From: CAVWXT01 sp963759115
GTDB lineage: Bacteria; Planctomycetota; Planctomycetia; Pirellulales; Thermoguttaceae
NCBI GenBank assembly: GCA_963759115.1
Contig: CAVWXT010000001.1
Span: 62,001-126,000, forward strand
Reading direction: 5' to 3'
Length of the DNA: 64,000 nucleotides
Each line of letters begins with the position of its first letter. Position 1 is the stretch's first letter. This document shows, piece after piece, positions 44,392-53,421 of the stretch. Made by a program: the position numbers and the translations under genes. Below the pieces are notes generated by a model. The model was not told the DNA's origin. It saw only the letters and a list, made by a program, of their open reading frames with translations, and made no database searches.

Positions 44392-45668
44392 GAGGGAATC
44401 CGGAACTTCACTCTCCCGCCGACGATCACCACCTCGGCCCGGCCGGTGAGTTCCATGCCGGCGAAGGGCGTGTTCGTGCTCTTCGAGCGGAACTTCGCCG
44501 GATCGACCGTCCAGCGCGCCTTCGGGTCGATGACCGTAATGTCGGCGTCGGCCCCGATTTGCAGGGTGCCCTTGGGAATGCCCAGGATTCGGGCCGGATT
44601 GAGCGACATTTTGCCGATTGCCGCGGGCCAGTCGAGGTGGCCCGGCTCGATCAGCCGCGTAATCACCAGCCCCAGCGACGTCTCCAGCCCGACGATGCCG
44701 AAGGGGGCCTGGTCCAACTCCTGCATCTTCTTCTCTCGGGCGTGCGGGGCATGATCGCTGGCAATGACGTCGATGGTGCCGTCGGCCAGCCCGGCAATCA
44801 CGGCCTCGACGTGCTCCCGCCCCCGCAGCGGCGGGCTCATCTTGAAGTTCGAGTCGAAGGTGCGGAGCGACTCGTCGGTCAAGGTGAAGTGGTGCGGGGT
44901 GGCCTCGGCGGTGACCCGCACCTTGCGGCTCTTGGCCCGCCGCAGGGCGTCGATGCTGTTGCTGGTGGAGACGTGCATGATGTGCAGTCGGCCGCCGGTG
45001 GCCTCGGCTAGGGCGATGTCGCGGCTGGTCATCACGTCCTCGGCAGCGGCGGGAATCGCCGAGAGGCCCAGGATCAGTGAGGTAAGCCCCTCGTGCATCA
45101 CGCCGTGCTGGGTGAGCTCGCGGATTTCGGCATGGTTCAGCACCGGTTTGTCGAACATCAGGCAATACTCGAAGGCCCGGCGCATCAGCTCGGCGTCGTA
45201 CACCGGGGCGCCGTCGTCGCTGAAGGCCACGGCCCCCGCTTCGACCAACTGCCCGATCTCGGCCAGCTCCTTCCCTTCGCGGTTCTTGCTCGCACAGGCG
45301 ATCACGAACACGTTGCAGTGGTCGGCGCGGGCGGCCCGATCGCGGATGAACTCGACGGCCCCCTGGGTGTCGATGGGGGGATCGGTGTTGGGGATGCAGG
45401 CGACGGAGGCAAACCCGCCGGCCAGGGCGGCGGCCGTGCCGCTTTCGATGGTTTCGTCCTCCTCGAAGCCCGGCTCGCGGAGGTGGACGTGCATGTCGAT
45501 CAGCCCCGGGGCGACGATCCGGCCCGCGGCCTCGATCAGGGTTTCCTGCCCGGTGGGCGCGGCGTCGTAGGCGGCGATGCGACCGTCGGCCACCAGGAGG
45601 TTGGTTACGCGATCCATCCCTTGCGATGGATCGATCACGCGGCCGTTTTGGATCAAGATCGAAGGCAT
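44379..45668 (-). CDS. pyrC: Dihydroorotase
   Basis: Dihydroorotase, the third step of pyrimidine synthesis (carbamoyl-aspartate to dihydroorotate), a zinc amidohydrolase. The 429-residue intact protein has the metal motif DMHVHLREPG (His60, His62), GTAAALAGGFASVACIPNT, the Asp in AFSDDGAPV, LNHAEIRELT, LHIMHVST and SDHAPHAREKK. ATG 45668 (MPSILIQNGR) is the family-conserved start, although the frame is open upstream. It is followed by the NYN gene with a 13-base overlap. Confidence 0.94.
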   Translation of the reverse strand: MPSILIQNGRVIDPSQGMDRVTNLLVADGRIAAYDAAPTGQETLIEAAGRIVAPGLIDMHVHLREPGFEEDETIESGTAAALAGGFASVACIPNTDPPIDTQGAVEFIRDRAARADHCNVFVIACASKNREGKELAEIGQLVEAGAVAFSDDGAPVYDAELMRRAFEYCLMFDKPVLNHAEIRELTQHGVMHEGLTSLILGLSAIPAAAEDVMTSRDIALAEATGGRLHIMHVSTSNSIDALRRAKSRKVRVTAEATPHHFTLTDESLRTFDSNFKMSPPLRGREHVEAVIAGLADGTIDVIASDHAPHAREKKMQELDQAPFGIVGLETSLGLVITRLIEPGHLDWPAAIGKMSLNPARILGIPKGTLQIGADADITVIDPKARWTVDPAKFRSKSTNTPFAGMELTGRAEVVIVGGRVKFRIPSCRS

Positions 45669-45880
45669 AGGGGCGGGGGATAAGGACTGAGGAATAGGAA
45701 TTGGGCCACCCGGCATTGTAGTGAATTCCGAGATGCTTCCAAGGGATGAGGTCCGTCGGCGAGGTCTGCCACGAGCTCGCCACCCCCCTTGTGACCCCCG
45801 GAGGATGCGTTGCATCGCCGTTCTCGCGTCCGCCGTGTTGTGGGTGTGTCAGGGCTAATCAGTTTTCCCAAATCCGGCTG

Positions 45881-45948
45881 TAGGAGGCGACTCCTGTCGC
45901 CGAAGAACGGGCGGCATTCAGGCAATCGGCGACAGGAGTCGCCTCCCA
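45881..45948. repeat. Dispersed palindrome, family 1 (copy 2)
   Basis: Arms 45881-45903 and 45926-45948 (one mismatch) carry the same GGAGGCGACTCC core as 1472-1541, with T/A swapped at the centre of each arm. It lies in the 400-base region between pyrC and the next membrane protein gene, where nothing else was recognised. Confidence 0.85.
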
Positions 45949-46076
45949 CAGTGAATAACTGGTCGGCCCTGGTGGGTGTGTGTCCCACTTGGTTTGTTTC
46001 CGCCGTTTGTGATAGAATGGGTGAAGCGTGCTCACGCTGGCCCGTTCTTTTGGGTCGCCGCAGGAGGAAGCCGACC

Positions 46077-46853
46077 ATGCTCAAGTGCCTTACGCGGATT
46101 CCGGCCATCGCGCTCTTGACCCTGCTGTTCATTCCCTCGTCGGCCGAGGCCGGCTGAGGACCTGCTCGGCCGCCATGTTGGTGGCTTTCACCCGATTTTC
46201 TCTTCTTCCTGTTCGCGGTGGTGCCATTGGGCGTGTGCATTCTGGGGGCCGTGCTGCACGGCATTGGCCCGGACTGGCGGCGACACTGCGCGTGGGCGGC
46301 CTTGACTCTCCTCGGCGTGCTGGTGCTGGTGATTACGGCCGCCGCGTCGTGCGACCCGTACGGTCCCGGCCTCACCGTTCTCCCGCCGGGAGTGATCGTG
46401 TCGGTCTGTTTGGGCTGGCTCGGCTACGAACTGCACCGCAGGAAGCCGCGCGAGCCGTCGACCGACGCGCTTCTGGCGACGCTCGCGGCGCCGACGCCTT
46501 CGGCCCGCGCGCTCCGGCCCGAGGACGTGCTGGGGCCGTGGCAGTTCTACGTCGACGCCGCCGGGAGCACGGTGATCGTCGACTTGCAGGCCCGCGGCCG
46601 CTATCGGCAACAGATCGTCGGCAATCGCGGCGAGCGAATCAATTGTCCCGGCGGCACGTGGACGGTGGAGGGGCCAAACCTGGAACTCACCTCGTACCGC
46701 AGCGCCGTGCGTGCAACGTTGGACCGAGTCTGTTGGTTCTTCGGCGATTGGCAGGACGATTTGGTGCTGTTTGCCAAGGATGAGCCCGAGAGCACGACGA
46801 TGCTGTTGGGCCTCAGGCCGGCGGCCGGATCGATGGACAGCGGCATTATTTGA
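46077..46853 (+). CDS. Membrane protein with soluble C-terminal domain (one frame break)
   Basis: A roughly 259-residue protein of unknown family. ATG 46077 follows the strong ribosome-binding site AGGAGGAAG. The start (MLKCLTRIPAIALLTLLFIP) is a signal peptide. After a frame change near 46160 come two membrane helices (DFLFFLFAVVPLGVCILGAV and ALTLLGVLVLVITAAAS) and an external domain ending LLGLRPAAGSMDSGII. The domain with GPWQFYVDAAGSTVIVDL and CPGGTWTVEGPNLEL suggests a small beta-barrel, but no function can be assigned. Confidence 0.6.
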
Positions 46854-46956
46854 TCGAATCGTCGGGCGGCAGCCGCAGCTTGTCGTAGGGCTTGCGGCGG
46901 CAAGCCTTGTCGCCGTCGAGTCTTTGCGAGACCGCCGCCGCGGGCAACGGCGGCCG

Positions 46957-47501
46957 TCATGCCTTCCTCTCCAACACGGGAATGCCGACTCGTTGCGAAT
47001 GCGGGTCAGTTCGACGCCCTTCAGCTCCCCGAGAACGATCTCGGCCAGATAGCAGACCACGCTGCCGTCCTCCAGGTGAACGGCGTAGGCGCGGTGCAAG
47101 TCCTGAAACACCATGTGGAAATGCGGCTCGCCGTCGGCGATGATTCCCGCCACGGAGGCCAACTCCATAGGGCCTTCGATCTCGATGATCTCGTCTTCCG
47201 CACGCGGGTTGGTGTTCTTGATGCGGTGGAAGCGGGCCTTCTCGAAAGTGCCGATGGCGCTGAGCAGGACCGCATTCCTGATTCCCAACTCCTGAAGCTT
47301 CGAACGGATTCCTTCGCGGAGCTTGTCGCCCCGGTCAAAACGGAGGATGACGATGCGTCCCAGACTCTCGCAGACGATGGCCTTGCCGCCCGCTGGGCGC
47401 ACCGTCTCGGCGCCGCTTGCCAAAGCGCCGTCGGCGGCGCACGCTGCTGCGCCCAGCGCCACGGCCTTCACGAAATCGCGTCGGGTAGATGTTGGCTCCA
47501 T
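46957..47501 (-). CDS. PPC/DUF296-domain protein with twin-arginine-like signal (one frame break)
   Basis: A roughly 181-residue protein. It begins MEPTSTRRDFVKAVALGAAA, a Tat-type signal. The rest is a PPC (plants and prokaryotes conserved, DUF296) domain with LRFDRGDKLREGIRSKLQEL, AIGTFEKARFHRI and the metal-binding-type GEPHFHMVFQDLHRAYAVHL. The domain forms trimers in studied members. One base change near 46975 gives the end RVGIPVLERKA at 46957. An extracytoplasmic PPC protein is unusual, since the studied bacterial members are cytoplasmic. Biochemical role unknown. Confidence 0.75.
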
Positions 47502-47717
47502 GATTCTGCTCCCGGAACGGAGAGAGGGGTGTCTTGCGGACCGGCCGCGCTTGGTCGATGGTACGAGCGATCGCGACCTACGATGTCGTGATCATACCTT
47601 ACGCGCGAGTCCAGTGGTAGCGGCGCGGGGGGGTTGCCGGGCCCTACGCCCACGACATAGAATGGACGTTGGGTGGACTATCTCTTCCGCGAGCCTGTTT
47701 GGCAGCCGTCACACGTC

Positions 47718-48592
47718 ATGGCCGAGCAATCGGACGAGCGACATATCGAGCCTCAATCGCCAGTGGCACGTGACGCGGCGCTCGACGCCGCTGCCACGCC
47801 GGAAGCTACCCTATCGAACGCAGGTTACTTGAGGTTCATCGACAACGTGCGAAGGGCCGTGGCGATCGCCATGGCGGTTTGCGGAGCGGGAGTCGTTATT
47901 TGCGCATACCGTATTCAATACCTGGTGGAAGAACTGAAGAAGGATCCGGGGGTATGGATATGTTGGGAGGCGGTGCTTGTAGTTAGCGTCCTCGTGTGCC
48001 TGGTTGCGGTGTTCGGTCTCGTTCTTGAACGCCTGACCAGGCCGGCGTCACCTGGGCCATTCAAGTTGCGGTCATTACTGGTCATTATCGCCGTCACGGT
48101 CATTGGCGTTTGGATGGTTGTTGCCTATGGCCCTTGGCAGGGAGTCGGCGAAGCAATCGGCGCGATGTTTCTGTTTGCTGCTGTGCGACAGCATCGCCCG
48201 GCGCGTGGTGTCCTTGCTTCGTTGGCGCTGATCGTGCTCGGCCTTACCGCGTTGGGTACGCAAACCCCTTATCAATACGCCCGCCGGCATGCCGATGAAA
48301 TCGTGGCAGCGGGCTGCGAACTGATGGACGGTTGCGGCGCGGGAGAGACGACCGGTGGATTCAGCCCGACGACCCCCGCGTCCCGAAGGCGCTTCGAAGA
48401 CTGTGGCCAGCACGCGAAATCGTGGTTGGCGAAGAACGTGTCGCGATCTACACGACGGGGTTCACTCCCGCAGAATTCCAGATTTACCGCAGCCCTGCAA
48501 AAACGTTCGACACCGTTTGGAAGTGGTCGCGAGGTAAGGGCGGTGGCGATTATCGAATATCGGACAAGATCTGGATGATCGTCGATGACTGA
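47718..48592 (+). CDS. Multi-spanning membrane protein of unknown function (one frame break)
   Basis: A roughly 291-residue protein with a polar N-terminus (MAEQSDERHIEPQSP), four predicted membrane helices (AVAIAMAVCGAGVVICAY; EAVLVVSVLVCLVAVFGLVL; SLLVIIAVTVIGVWMVVAY; GVLASLALIVLGLTALG) and a soluble tail that changes frame near 48330 (ALRRLWPAREIVVGEERV; EFQIYRSPAKTFDTVW). An upstream GTG at 47673 is an alternative start. No family was recognised and no neighbour suggests its role. Confidence 0.55.
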
Positions 48593-48720
48593 ACGACGTG
48601 GACTTCCCACGGCATCGGGTATCCGCGGGAAACAGGCCGCTTTTCTTTAGCCCGGGCGTTTCACGCTTGGGCTGGAGAAAAGGACGATTCTTGGCACCGC
48701 GCCGGCGCCAACAGCGAAGA

Positions 48721-48835
48721 TCGGTTCAATACACCACGCACCACACCACCAGCGCCGCCGCGACCAGCCGGTACCAGCCGAACGGAACCAGCGTGTGGCG
48801 GCTCAAGAAGTGGATGAAGGGCTTCACGGCTATCA
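48721..48835 (-). pseudogene. Partial duplicate of the uppP 3' end
   Basis: This segment repeats the last roughly 105 bases of uppP (48985-49095) with about ten differences, including ACACCACGCACCACACCACC and GCGTGTGGCGGCTCAAGAAG. It lies 270 bases beyond the uppP stop in the same orientation. It codes for a C-terminal fragment only and looks like the remnant of a tandem duplication. The surrounding 48593-48989 has no other gene. Confidence 0.75.
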
Positions 48836-48989
48836 GTCCTCGATGTCCGCCATCATTTCGGCATGGCGCGTTGGAGCGGCGACATCTTGGTACGCGATGG
48901 CAAGAGTTCCGACAGAATCACTGTCGAATCCGGTAAGGACGATTCTTGAACGACGATGCCTCTTCCGCTGTCCCAGCCCATCGTGCGAA

Positions 48990-49796
48990 TCAGTACACCA
49001 CGCACCACACCACCAGCGCCGCCACGATCAGCCGGTACCAACCGAAGGGAGCCAGCGTGTGGCGGCTCAAGAAGTGGATGAAGACCTTCACGGCCGCCCA
49101 GGCCGATACGAACGCCACCGCGAAGCCGATGGCGAACATGCCCAGATGGGCCGCGTCCAACAGGTGGTAGCTCTTGTAGAACTCAAAGACCGTCGCCACG
49201 ATCATGATGGGCACGGCCGCGAAGAACGAATACTCGGTGGCCGTCTTGCGATCGACCCCCGAAATCATGCCGCCCAAGATCGTCGAGGCCGACCGCGACA
49301 TGCCGGGCCAGAGGGCCAGGCACTGGAAAAGGCCGATCGACAACGCCTCCTTCCAGGTAATGTTGTCGACGCCCTCCGTCTTGACGCGGGGGCGGATGTA
49401 CTCGACCACCAAGATCCAAACGGCGCCCGCGGCCAGGGCCGCTGCAACGGTAATATCGCTGAAGAGTTTCTCCTTGATGAGCTTGTGGGTCGCAAATCCC
49501 AGCAGGGCCGCCGGGATGGAGGTGATCGCCAGCAGAGTCAGCCCGCGAAGGCCCGATAGCCCGCGGTTCTCCTTGAATCGCAGCAGCCCCATGAATCGGC
49601 CCGGATAAGCGGCCACCACCGCCAGAATGGCGCCGAGCTGGATCACGATCTCAAAGGCGTGGGCCATTTCGCTTCCCACCAGATCGTCAAAGCCCAACAG
49701 GTGGCCGGTCAGGATCAGGTGGCCGGTCGACGAGATGGGCAAGAACTCCGTGATGCCTTCCACCAGGCCCATGATGATCGTTTTGAGAATTTCCAT
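48990..49796 (-). CDS. uppP: Undecaprenyl-diphosphatase UppP/BacA
   Basis: A membrane phosphatase that recycles undecaprenyl pyrophosphate for cell-wall and polysaccharide synthesis. The intact 268-residue product has MEILKTIIMGLVEGITEFLP and ISSTGHLIL, the first active-site motif (E13, E17), and the second motif PGMSRSASTILGGM near residue 172, with at least seven hydrophobic helices. ATG 49796 follows GGAGGAAAC. Its downstream side carries a duplicated fragment of its own 3' end. BacA activity gives bacitracin resistance in other bacteria. Confidence 0.95.
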   Translation of the reverse strand: MEILKTIIMGLVEGITEFLPISSTGHLILTGHLLGFDDLVGSEMAHAFEIVIQLGAILAVVAAYPGRFMGLLRFKENRGLSGLRGLTLLAITSIPAALLGFATHKLIKEKLFSDITVAAALAAGAVWILVVEYIRPRVKTEGVDNITWKEALSIGLFQCLALWPGMSRSASTILGGMISGVDRKTATEYSFFAAVPIMIVATVFEFYKSYHLLDAAHLGMFAIGFAVAFVSAWAAVKVFIHFLSRHTLAPFGWYRLIVAALVVWCVVY

Positions 49797-49852
49797 GACA
49801 GTTTCCTCCGGAGGCGGTTGCTCCGGCAAGTATAGCACGGCCGCCGGCTTGT

Positions 49853-50160
49853 GCGAACGCCTTGTTCCCACGCAGGCTTGGCAAGATTTCTTGGCATCGT
49901 CAGTCTGCCCCGAAGGGGCTTCATTCACCCAGCCCACGGGCAACGCCCTGGGAGAAGTTGTCCATTCGAACCCGTGTTGTCGGCCCAACGGGCCAATCGC
50001 TCGCCGAGTGGTTGGCCCGTTGGGCCGAAAGATGGGCAGGATCGTCTCTGTTCCCCAGGGCGTTGCCCGTGGGCTGGGCGAACGGCAGGGCCTTTGGCCC
50101 TCCAAACCAATGCCAAGAAACCTCGCCACGCCTTGTTCCCACGCTCTTCGTGGGAACGAG
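49853..50160. repeat. Nested composite palindrome
   Basis: Outer arms CACCCAGCCCACGGGCAACG and its complement (49926-49952 and 50054-50080) enclose a second hairpin CGGCCCAACGGGCCAA / TTGGCCCGTTGGGCCG (49981-49996 and 50012-50027). CTTGTTCCCACG units stand outside (49861 and 50132). The whole fills the 475-base gap between uppP and the PmoA-like gene, which are divergent. No gene was seen in it. Confidence 0.7.
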
Positions 50161-50271
50161 AACATCCCCGGTTTCTTGACCGCGCGCCGGCGGCCGGTTA
50201 GCATGGGGCAATCAGGCCGGTGCGCTTTCCCATCGAACAACACCCACCCGCTTCGTCAATCCGGAGAGACC

Positions 50272-51162
50272 ATGACCCGTTCCCTCGCCATACTCCTGGT
50301 TCTTTGTGCTGCCTCGCCCGCGGCCGGGCAATCGCCGTTTCGCTTCCAGGAAACGAGCCCCACGGCCTTGGAGTTCTCGGACAACGGCAAGCCCGTGTTC
50401 GTCTACAACTACGGCATGGTTCTGGCACCTGGTTTTCCGGAGGAGATGCGGCGATCGTCCTATCTGCACCCGGTCTACGCCCCGGACGGCGCCGTGCTGA
50501 CCGACAACTTCAATCCCGATCATCCGCATCACCGGGGTATCTCCTGGATGTGGCCCGAGGTGAGCGTGGGCGGCAAGAAGGGCGACGTTTGGATGGTCAA
50601 GGAGTTTCGGCAACGGTTCGTAGGTTGGAAGGCCCGCGAGACGGACGGCCCGCAGGCCCGGCTGGCGATCGAGAATGGGTGGTTCGACGGCGATCGGAAG
50701 TTCGTGAAGGAAGACGTCGAGATTCTCGCGCACGCCGCCGCCGACAACCGGCGGCTCTTGGAGTTCACGCTTCGCTTCGAGGCCGTGGACCGGCCGGTCG
50801 AGATCGTGGGCACGCCGGAAGGCAAGAAGGGATTCGGCGGTTTCTGTTTCCGCTTCGCCCCGCGCGACGGCGGCGCCGAAAAGACGGCCATTCGCACCGA
50901 CCAGGGAATCTCGAAGAAGGACGGCGTGCTCTCGCGTCATCCTTGGGCCGAGATCAGCGGGACCTTCAAGGGCCAGGCCGCCGGCGCCCGCGTTGACAAC
51001 ATGCCGTCGAATCCCGGCTACCCGAACAACGGCTGGCTCCTGCGGCACGGCTTCGGCTTTCTGAACGTCTCGTACCCCGGGCTGCAACCGATCACGCTCG
51101 AACCGGGCAAGCCGCTGGTGCTGAAGTACCGCGTCACGCTGTTCTCGGGCGAGAGGCCGTGA
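50272..51162 (+). CDS. Secreted PmoA-like protein (DUF6807)
   Basis: A 296-residue exported protein of the PmoA-like/DUF6807 family common in Planctomycetes and Bacteroidetes. The signal peptide MTRSLAILLVLCAASPAAG is followed by ALEFSDNGKPVFVYNYGMVL, then the conserved HPVYAPDGAVLTD and the His-rich DHPHHRGISWMW, with an ending KPLVLKYRVTLFSG. The frame is intact and ATG 50272 follows GGAGAG. Despite the name, the similarity to methane monooxygenase is nominal. A role in carbohydrate breakdown is suspected for the family but is not shown here. Confidence 0.85.
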   Translation: MTRSLAILLVLCAASPAAGQSPFRFQETSPTALEFSDNGKPVFVYNYGMVLAPGFPEEMRRSSYLHPVYAPDGAVLTDNFNPDHPHHRGISWMWPEVSVGGKKGDVWMVKEFRQRFVGWKARETDGPQARLAIENGWFDGDRKFVKEDVEILAHAAADNRRLLEFTLRFEAVDRPVEIVGTPEGKKGFGGFCFRFAPRDGGAEKTAIRTDQGISKKDGVLSRHPWAEISGTFKGQAAGARVDNMPSNPGYPNNGWLLRHGFGFLNVSYPGLQPITLEPGKPLVLKYRVTLFSGERP

Positions 51163-51312
51163 GGGCGCGTCCGGCAATTGCGGACGCCGTAACGGGGTCT
51201 TTGGTCTTGGGACTTGGGTCTTGGTTGCGGGATCATATACTACGACTCAGCGCCCTTATCCCCATTTCAACCGGTTGCCCCGACCACCGCGCCATGCTAA
51301 GATCGGAATGCG

Positions 51313-51544
51313 ATGAACCGCCACAAGAAACAAGCATATCCGCGCAGCCGTCGATTATGCATTCGCCAAAGGCTGGCGGCTGGAGATGGCCGGCGGACAT
51401 GCCCACGCGTGGGGCTACTTGCTCTGTCCCGAGAGAAGCCGTGACGGACATCGTATTTCCGTTTTTTCGACACCCCGCTGTCCGGAACATCATGCTGCTT
51501 CGATCCGACGGGCGGTAGACGCCTGTGAGCATAAGGAGGCCTGA
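51313..51544 (+). CDS. Small HicA-like protein (one frame break)
   Basis: A roughly 76-residue protein, MNRHKNKHIRAAVDYAFAKG, then WRLEMAGGHAHAWGYLLCPE and the end AASIRRAVDACEHKEA. One A too many in the AAA run near 51328 breaks the frame just after the start. The order GW...GGHAHAWG...RISVFSTPR...HHAASIRR is reminiscent of the double-stranded-RNA-binding-like fold of HicA toxins, but the similarity is distant. Its stop is 3 bases before the next start, so the two genes form a pair. Confidence 0.55.
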
Positions 51545-51547
51545 CGA

Positions 51548-51793
51548 ATGAACTACCATTTCACCGTAGTATTGGCCAACTGCGAAGTGATGACTCCCGA
51601 GTTGACCGAGGCGTTGTACGCCGCCGGTTGCGACGACGGCACGCCCTGGTCTGGCAACGGCGCGGCGTTCGTGACGTTTGACCGCGATGCCGAATCCCTA
51701 GAGGGGGCAATTCGCTCGGCCGTCGCCGATGTGCGTAGGGCTGGTTGTGCTGCAAAACACACCATTGTGGAATCGTCGGAGCCCGTGGCCTAA
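51548..51793 (+). CDS. Small partner protein of the HicA-like gene
   Basis: An 81-residue protein starting MNYHFTVVLANCEVMTPELT with a likely ferredoxin-like fold (FTVVLANC, then AAFVTFDRDAESLEGAIRSA). It starts 3 bases after the upstream gene, and its ribosome-binding site AAGGAGG (51534-51540) lies inside the upstream gene's last codons, which implies coupled translation. HicB-like antitoxins have a similar size and a comparable helix (SLEGAIRSAVADVRR), so a toxin-antitoxin pair is plausible but unproven. Confidence 0.6.
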   Translation: MNYHFTVVLANCEVMTPELTEALYAAGCDDGTPWSGNGAAFVTFDRDAESLEGAIRSAVADVRRAGCAAKHTIVESSEPVA

Positions 51794-51853
51794 AATGCCC
51801 TGAATCAGAGCCAAAGGGGCGTCCATGACGCCGGCCAACCGCCCGTTGCCGCT

Positions 51854-53292
51854 CTATGCGGGACGCCCGAGCAACGTGAATGCGTCCACCTTCTCAATCA
51901 CGACCGGCAGAATGCGGCCGGTCAACTCGGGCGGGCCGTCGAACACCACAATCCGGTCGCAGACGGTGCGGCCGACCAACTGCAACGTCCCGCCCTCGTC
52001 CGGTTTCTTGCGACTGACTTTGCTCGGCCCCTCCACCAGAATCTCCACCGTGCGGCCGAGAAGCGGCTGGTTGTCTTCCAGACTGATCGCGTTCTGCACG
52101 GCCAGCAGTTCGTTGTTCCGCTGTCGCTTGAGCGGCTCGGGCACGTCGTCCGCGTAGAGCTCCGCGGCCTTCGTGCCCGGCCGGGCGCTGTACTTGAAGA
52201 TGAAGCTGTTCTTGAACCGGGCGTCGCGCACCAGTTCGACCGTCTGCTGGAACTCCTCGTCCGTCTCACCGCAAAAACCGACGATGAAGTCGCTGGTGAC
52301 GGCCGCGTGCGGCAGCAGCTCGCGGATGTGGCCGAGCATCTCGCGATACGACTCGACCGTGTAGCCCCGCTTCATCCGCCCGAGCACGGCGTTGGAGCCG
52401 CTCTGGGCCGGAACGTGCAGGTAGGGCGAGACCTTCGGCAGGTCGCGCACCGCCTGGAGCAAGTCGGCCGTCATGTGCTTGGGATAATTGGTGACGAACT
52501 TCAGCCGGCGGAGGCCCTCGATCGCGTGCAGCTTGCAGAGCAAGTCGGCCAGGCCGACCGTGTGCGGGCCAGACGCGTCTTTGTAGCTGTTGACTGTCTG
52601 GCCCAACAACGTCACTTCCAGACAGCCGTCGTCGGCCAGGCGGCGGACCTCGTCGATGATGTCGGCGGCCGGTCGGCTCTGTTCCGGCCCGCGCACCCGC
52701 GGCACGATGCAATAGGTGCAGAACTTGTCGCAGCCGAACATCACCCGCACCATCGCCTGGGGCCGAAAAAGGGGGACAGTCCCCCTTTGCCGGAACGGCC
52801 CGTAGGGTGCTTCGCACAAAGGGGGACTGTCCCCTTTTTCGGCCGGCTGGGGACGAATCGGGCGAAGCTCTGCTGAACCGACGCCCGGCTGCCCGCGCTG
52901 CGATCAAGGCTCACCTCGATCCGGGGCCCGCCGCCGGCCGCCACTTGTTCCAGGAGCGCGGGCAATTGGCCCAACTGGCCGGGCCCGACCACCAGGTCGA
53001 CGTGCGGGGCGCGGCGGATGATCTGCTGCTGATCCTTCTGCGCCATGCAGCCCAGGACGCCGATGATCGTGCCGGGGCGTTTGTCTTTAACTTGTTTCAG
53101 CCGGCCCAAAGCGCTGTATATCTTGTCCTCGGCGTGCTGCCGCACGCTGCACGTGTTCAACAAGATGGTGTCGGCGTGGCGCACGCTGTCGACCACCTCG
53201 TGGCCGGCCCGCAGCAAGTCGGCCGCGACCAACTCGCTGTCCAACACGTTCATCTGGCAACCAACAGTCTGGATATAGCAACGCCGTGGCAT
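51854..53292 (-). CDS. miaB: tRNA methylthiotransferase MiaB (one frame break)
   Basis: A radical-SAM enzyme adding 2-methylthio to i6A37 of tRNA. ATG 53292 (MPRRCYIQTVGCQMNVLDSE) begins the N-terminal MTTase domain with three cluster cysteines (TVGCQMN, NTCSVRQHAEDK, GVLGCMAQK). The radical SAM motif is MFGCDKFCTYCIVPRVRG, followed by TDFIVGFCGETDEEF and a C-terminal TRAM domain (LLGRTVEILVEG). A palindromic element (52761-52844) sits just before the radical SAM motif. The frame breaks inside it, where one G is missing in a homopolymer of the coding strand. Making the palindrome symmetrical gives one continuous protein. Normal core length apart from the insert. Confidence 0.92.
52761..52844. 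repeat. Coding palindromic element inside miaB (family 6)
   Basis: The 28- to 29-base arms start and end with GGCCGAAAAAGGG and its complement. The loop TGCGAAGCACCCTACGGGCC (coding strand) matches the rnd and M56 copies. The right arm on the + strand has four Cs where the left implies five, which explains the frame break in miaB. Restored, the element codes for about 28 residues in frame. Confidence 0.88.
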
Positions 53293-53421
53293 AGAACCCA
53301 TTGTAGCAGAGGAAAGGGGCGAGAGGCGAGGGAAGAGGGCAGACAGTACGGTCATCGCCACGACGAAACCTGATTGACTGCCACCGCAGCAGAAGTACAA
53401 TCGTGGTAGAGGAACTTACGC

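Noticed and set aside
43603..45783. A single long minus-strand protein joining the NYN gene and the region over pyrC
   Set aside because: Upstream of MSLLIDGYNLL the frame is Arg/Gly-rich shadow of pyrC, which has its own clear dihydroorotase motifs in another frame.
51159..51518. A longer open frame overlapping the HicA-like gene
   Set aside because: It runs in another frame, starts in the PmoA-like 3' region and has no recognisable features, while the chosen frame shows GW, GGHAHAWG and HHAASIRR motifs and ends 3 bases before the next start.
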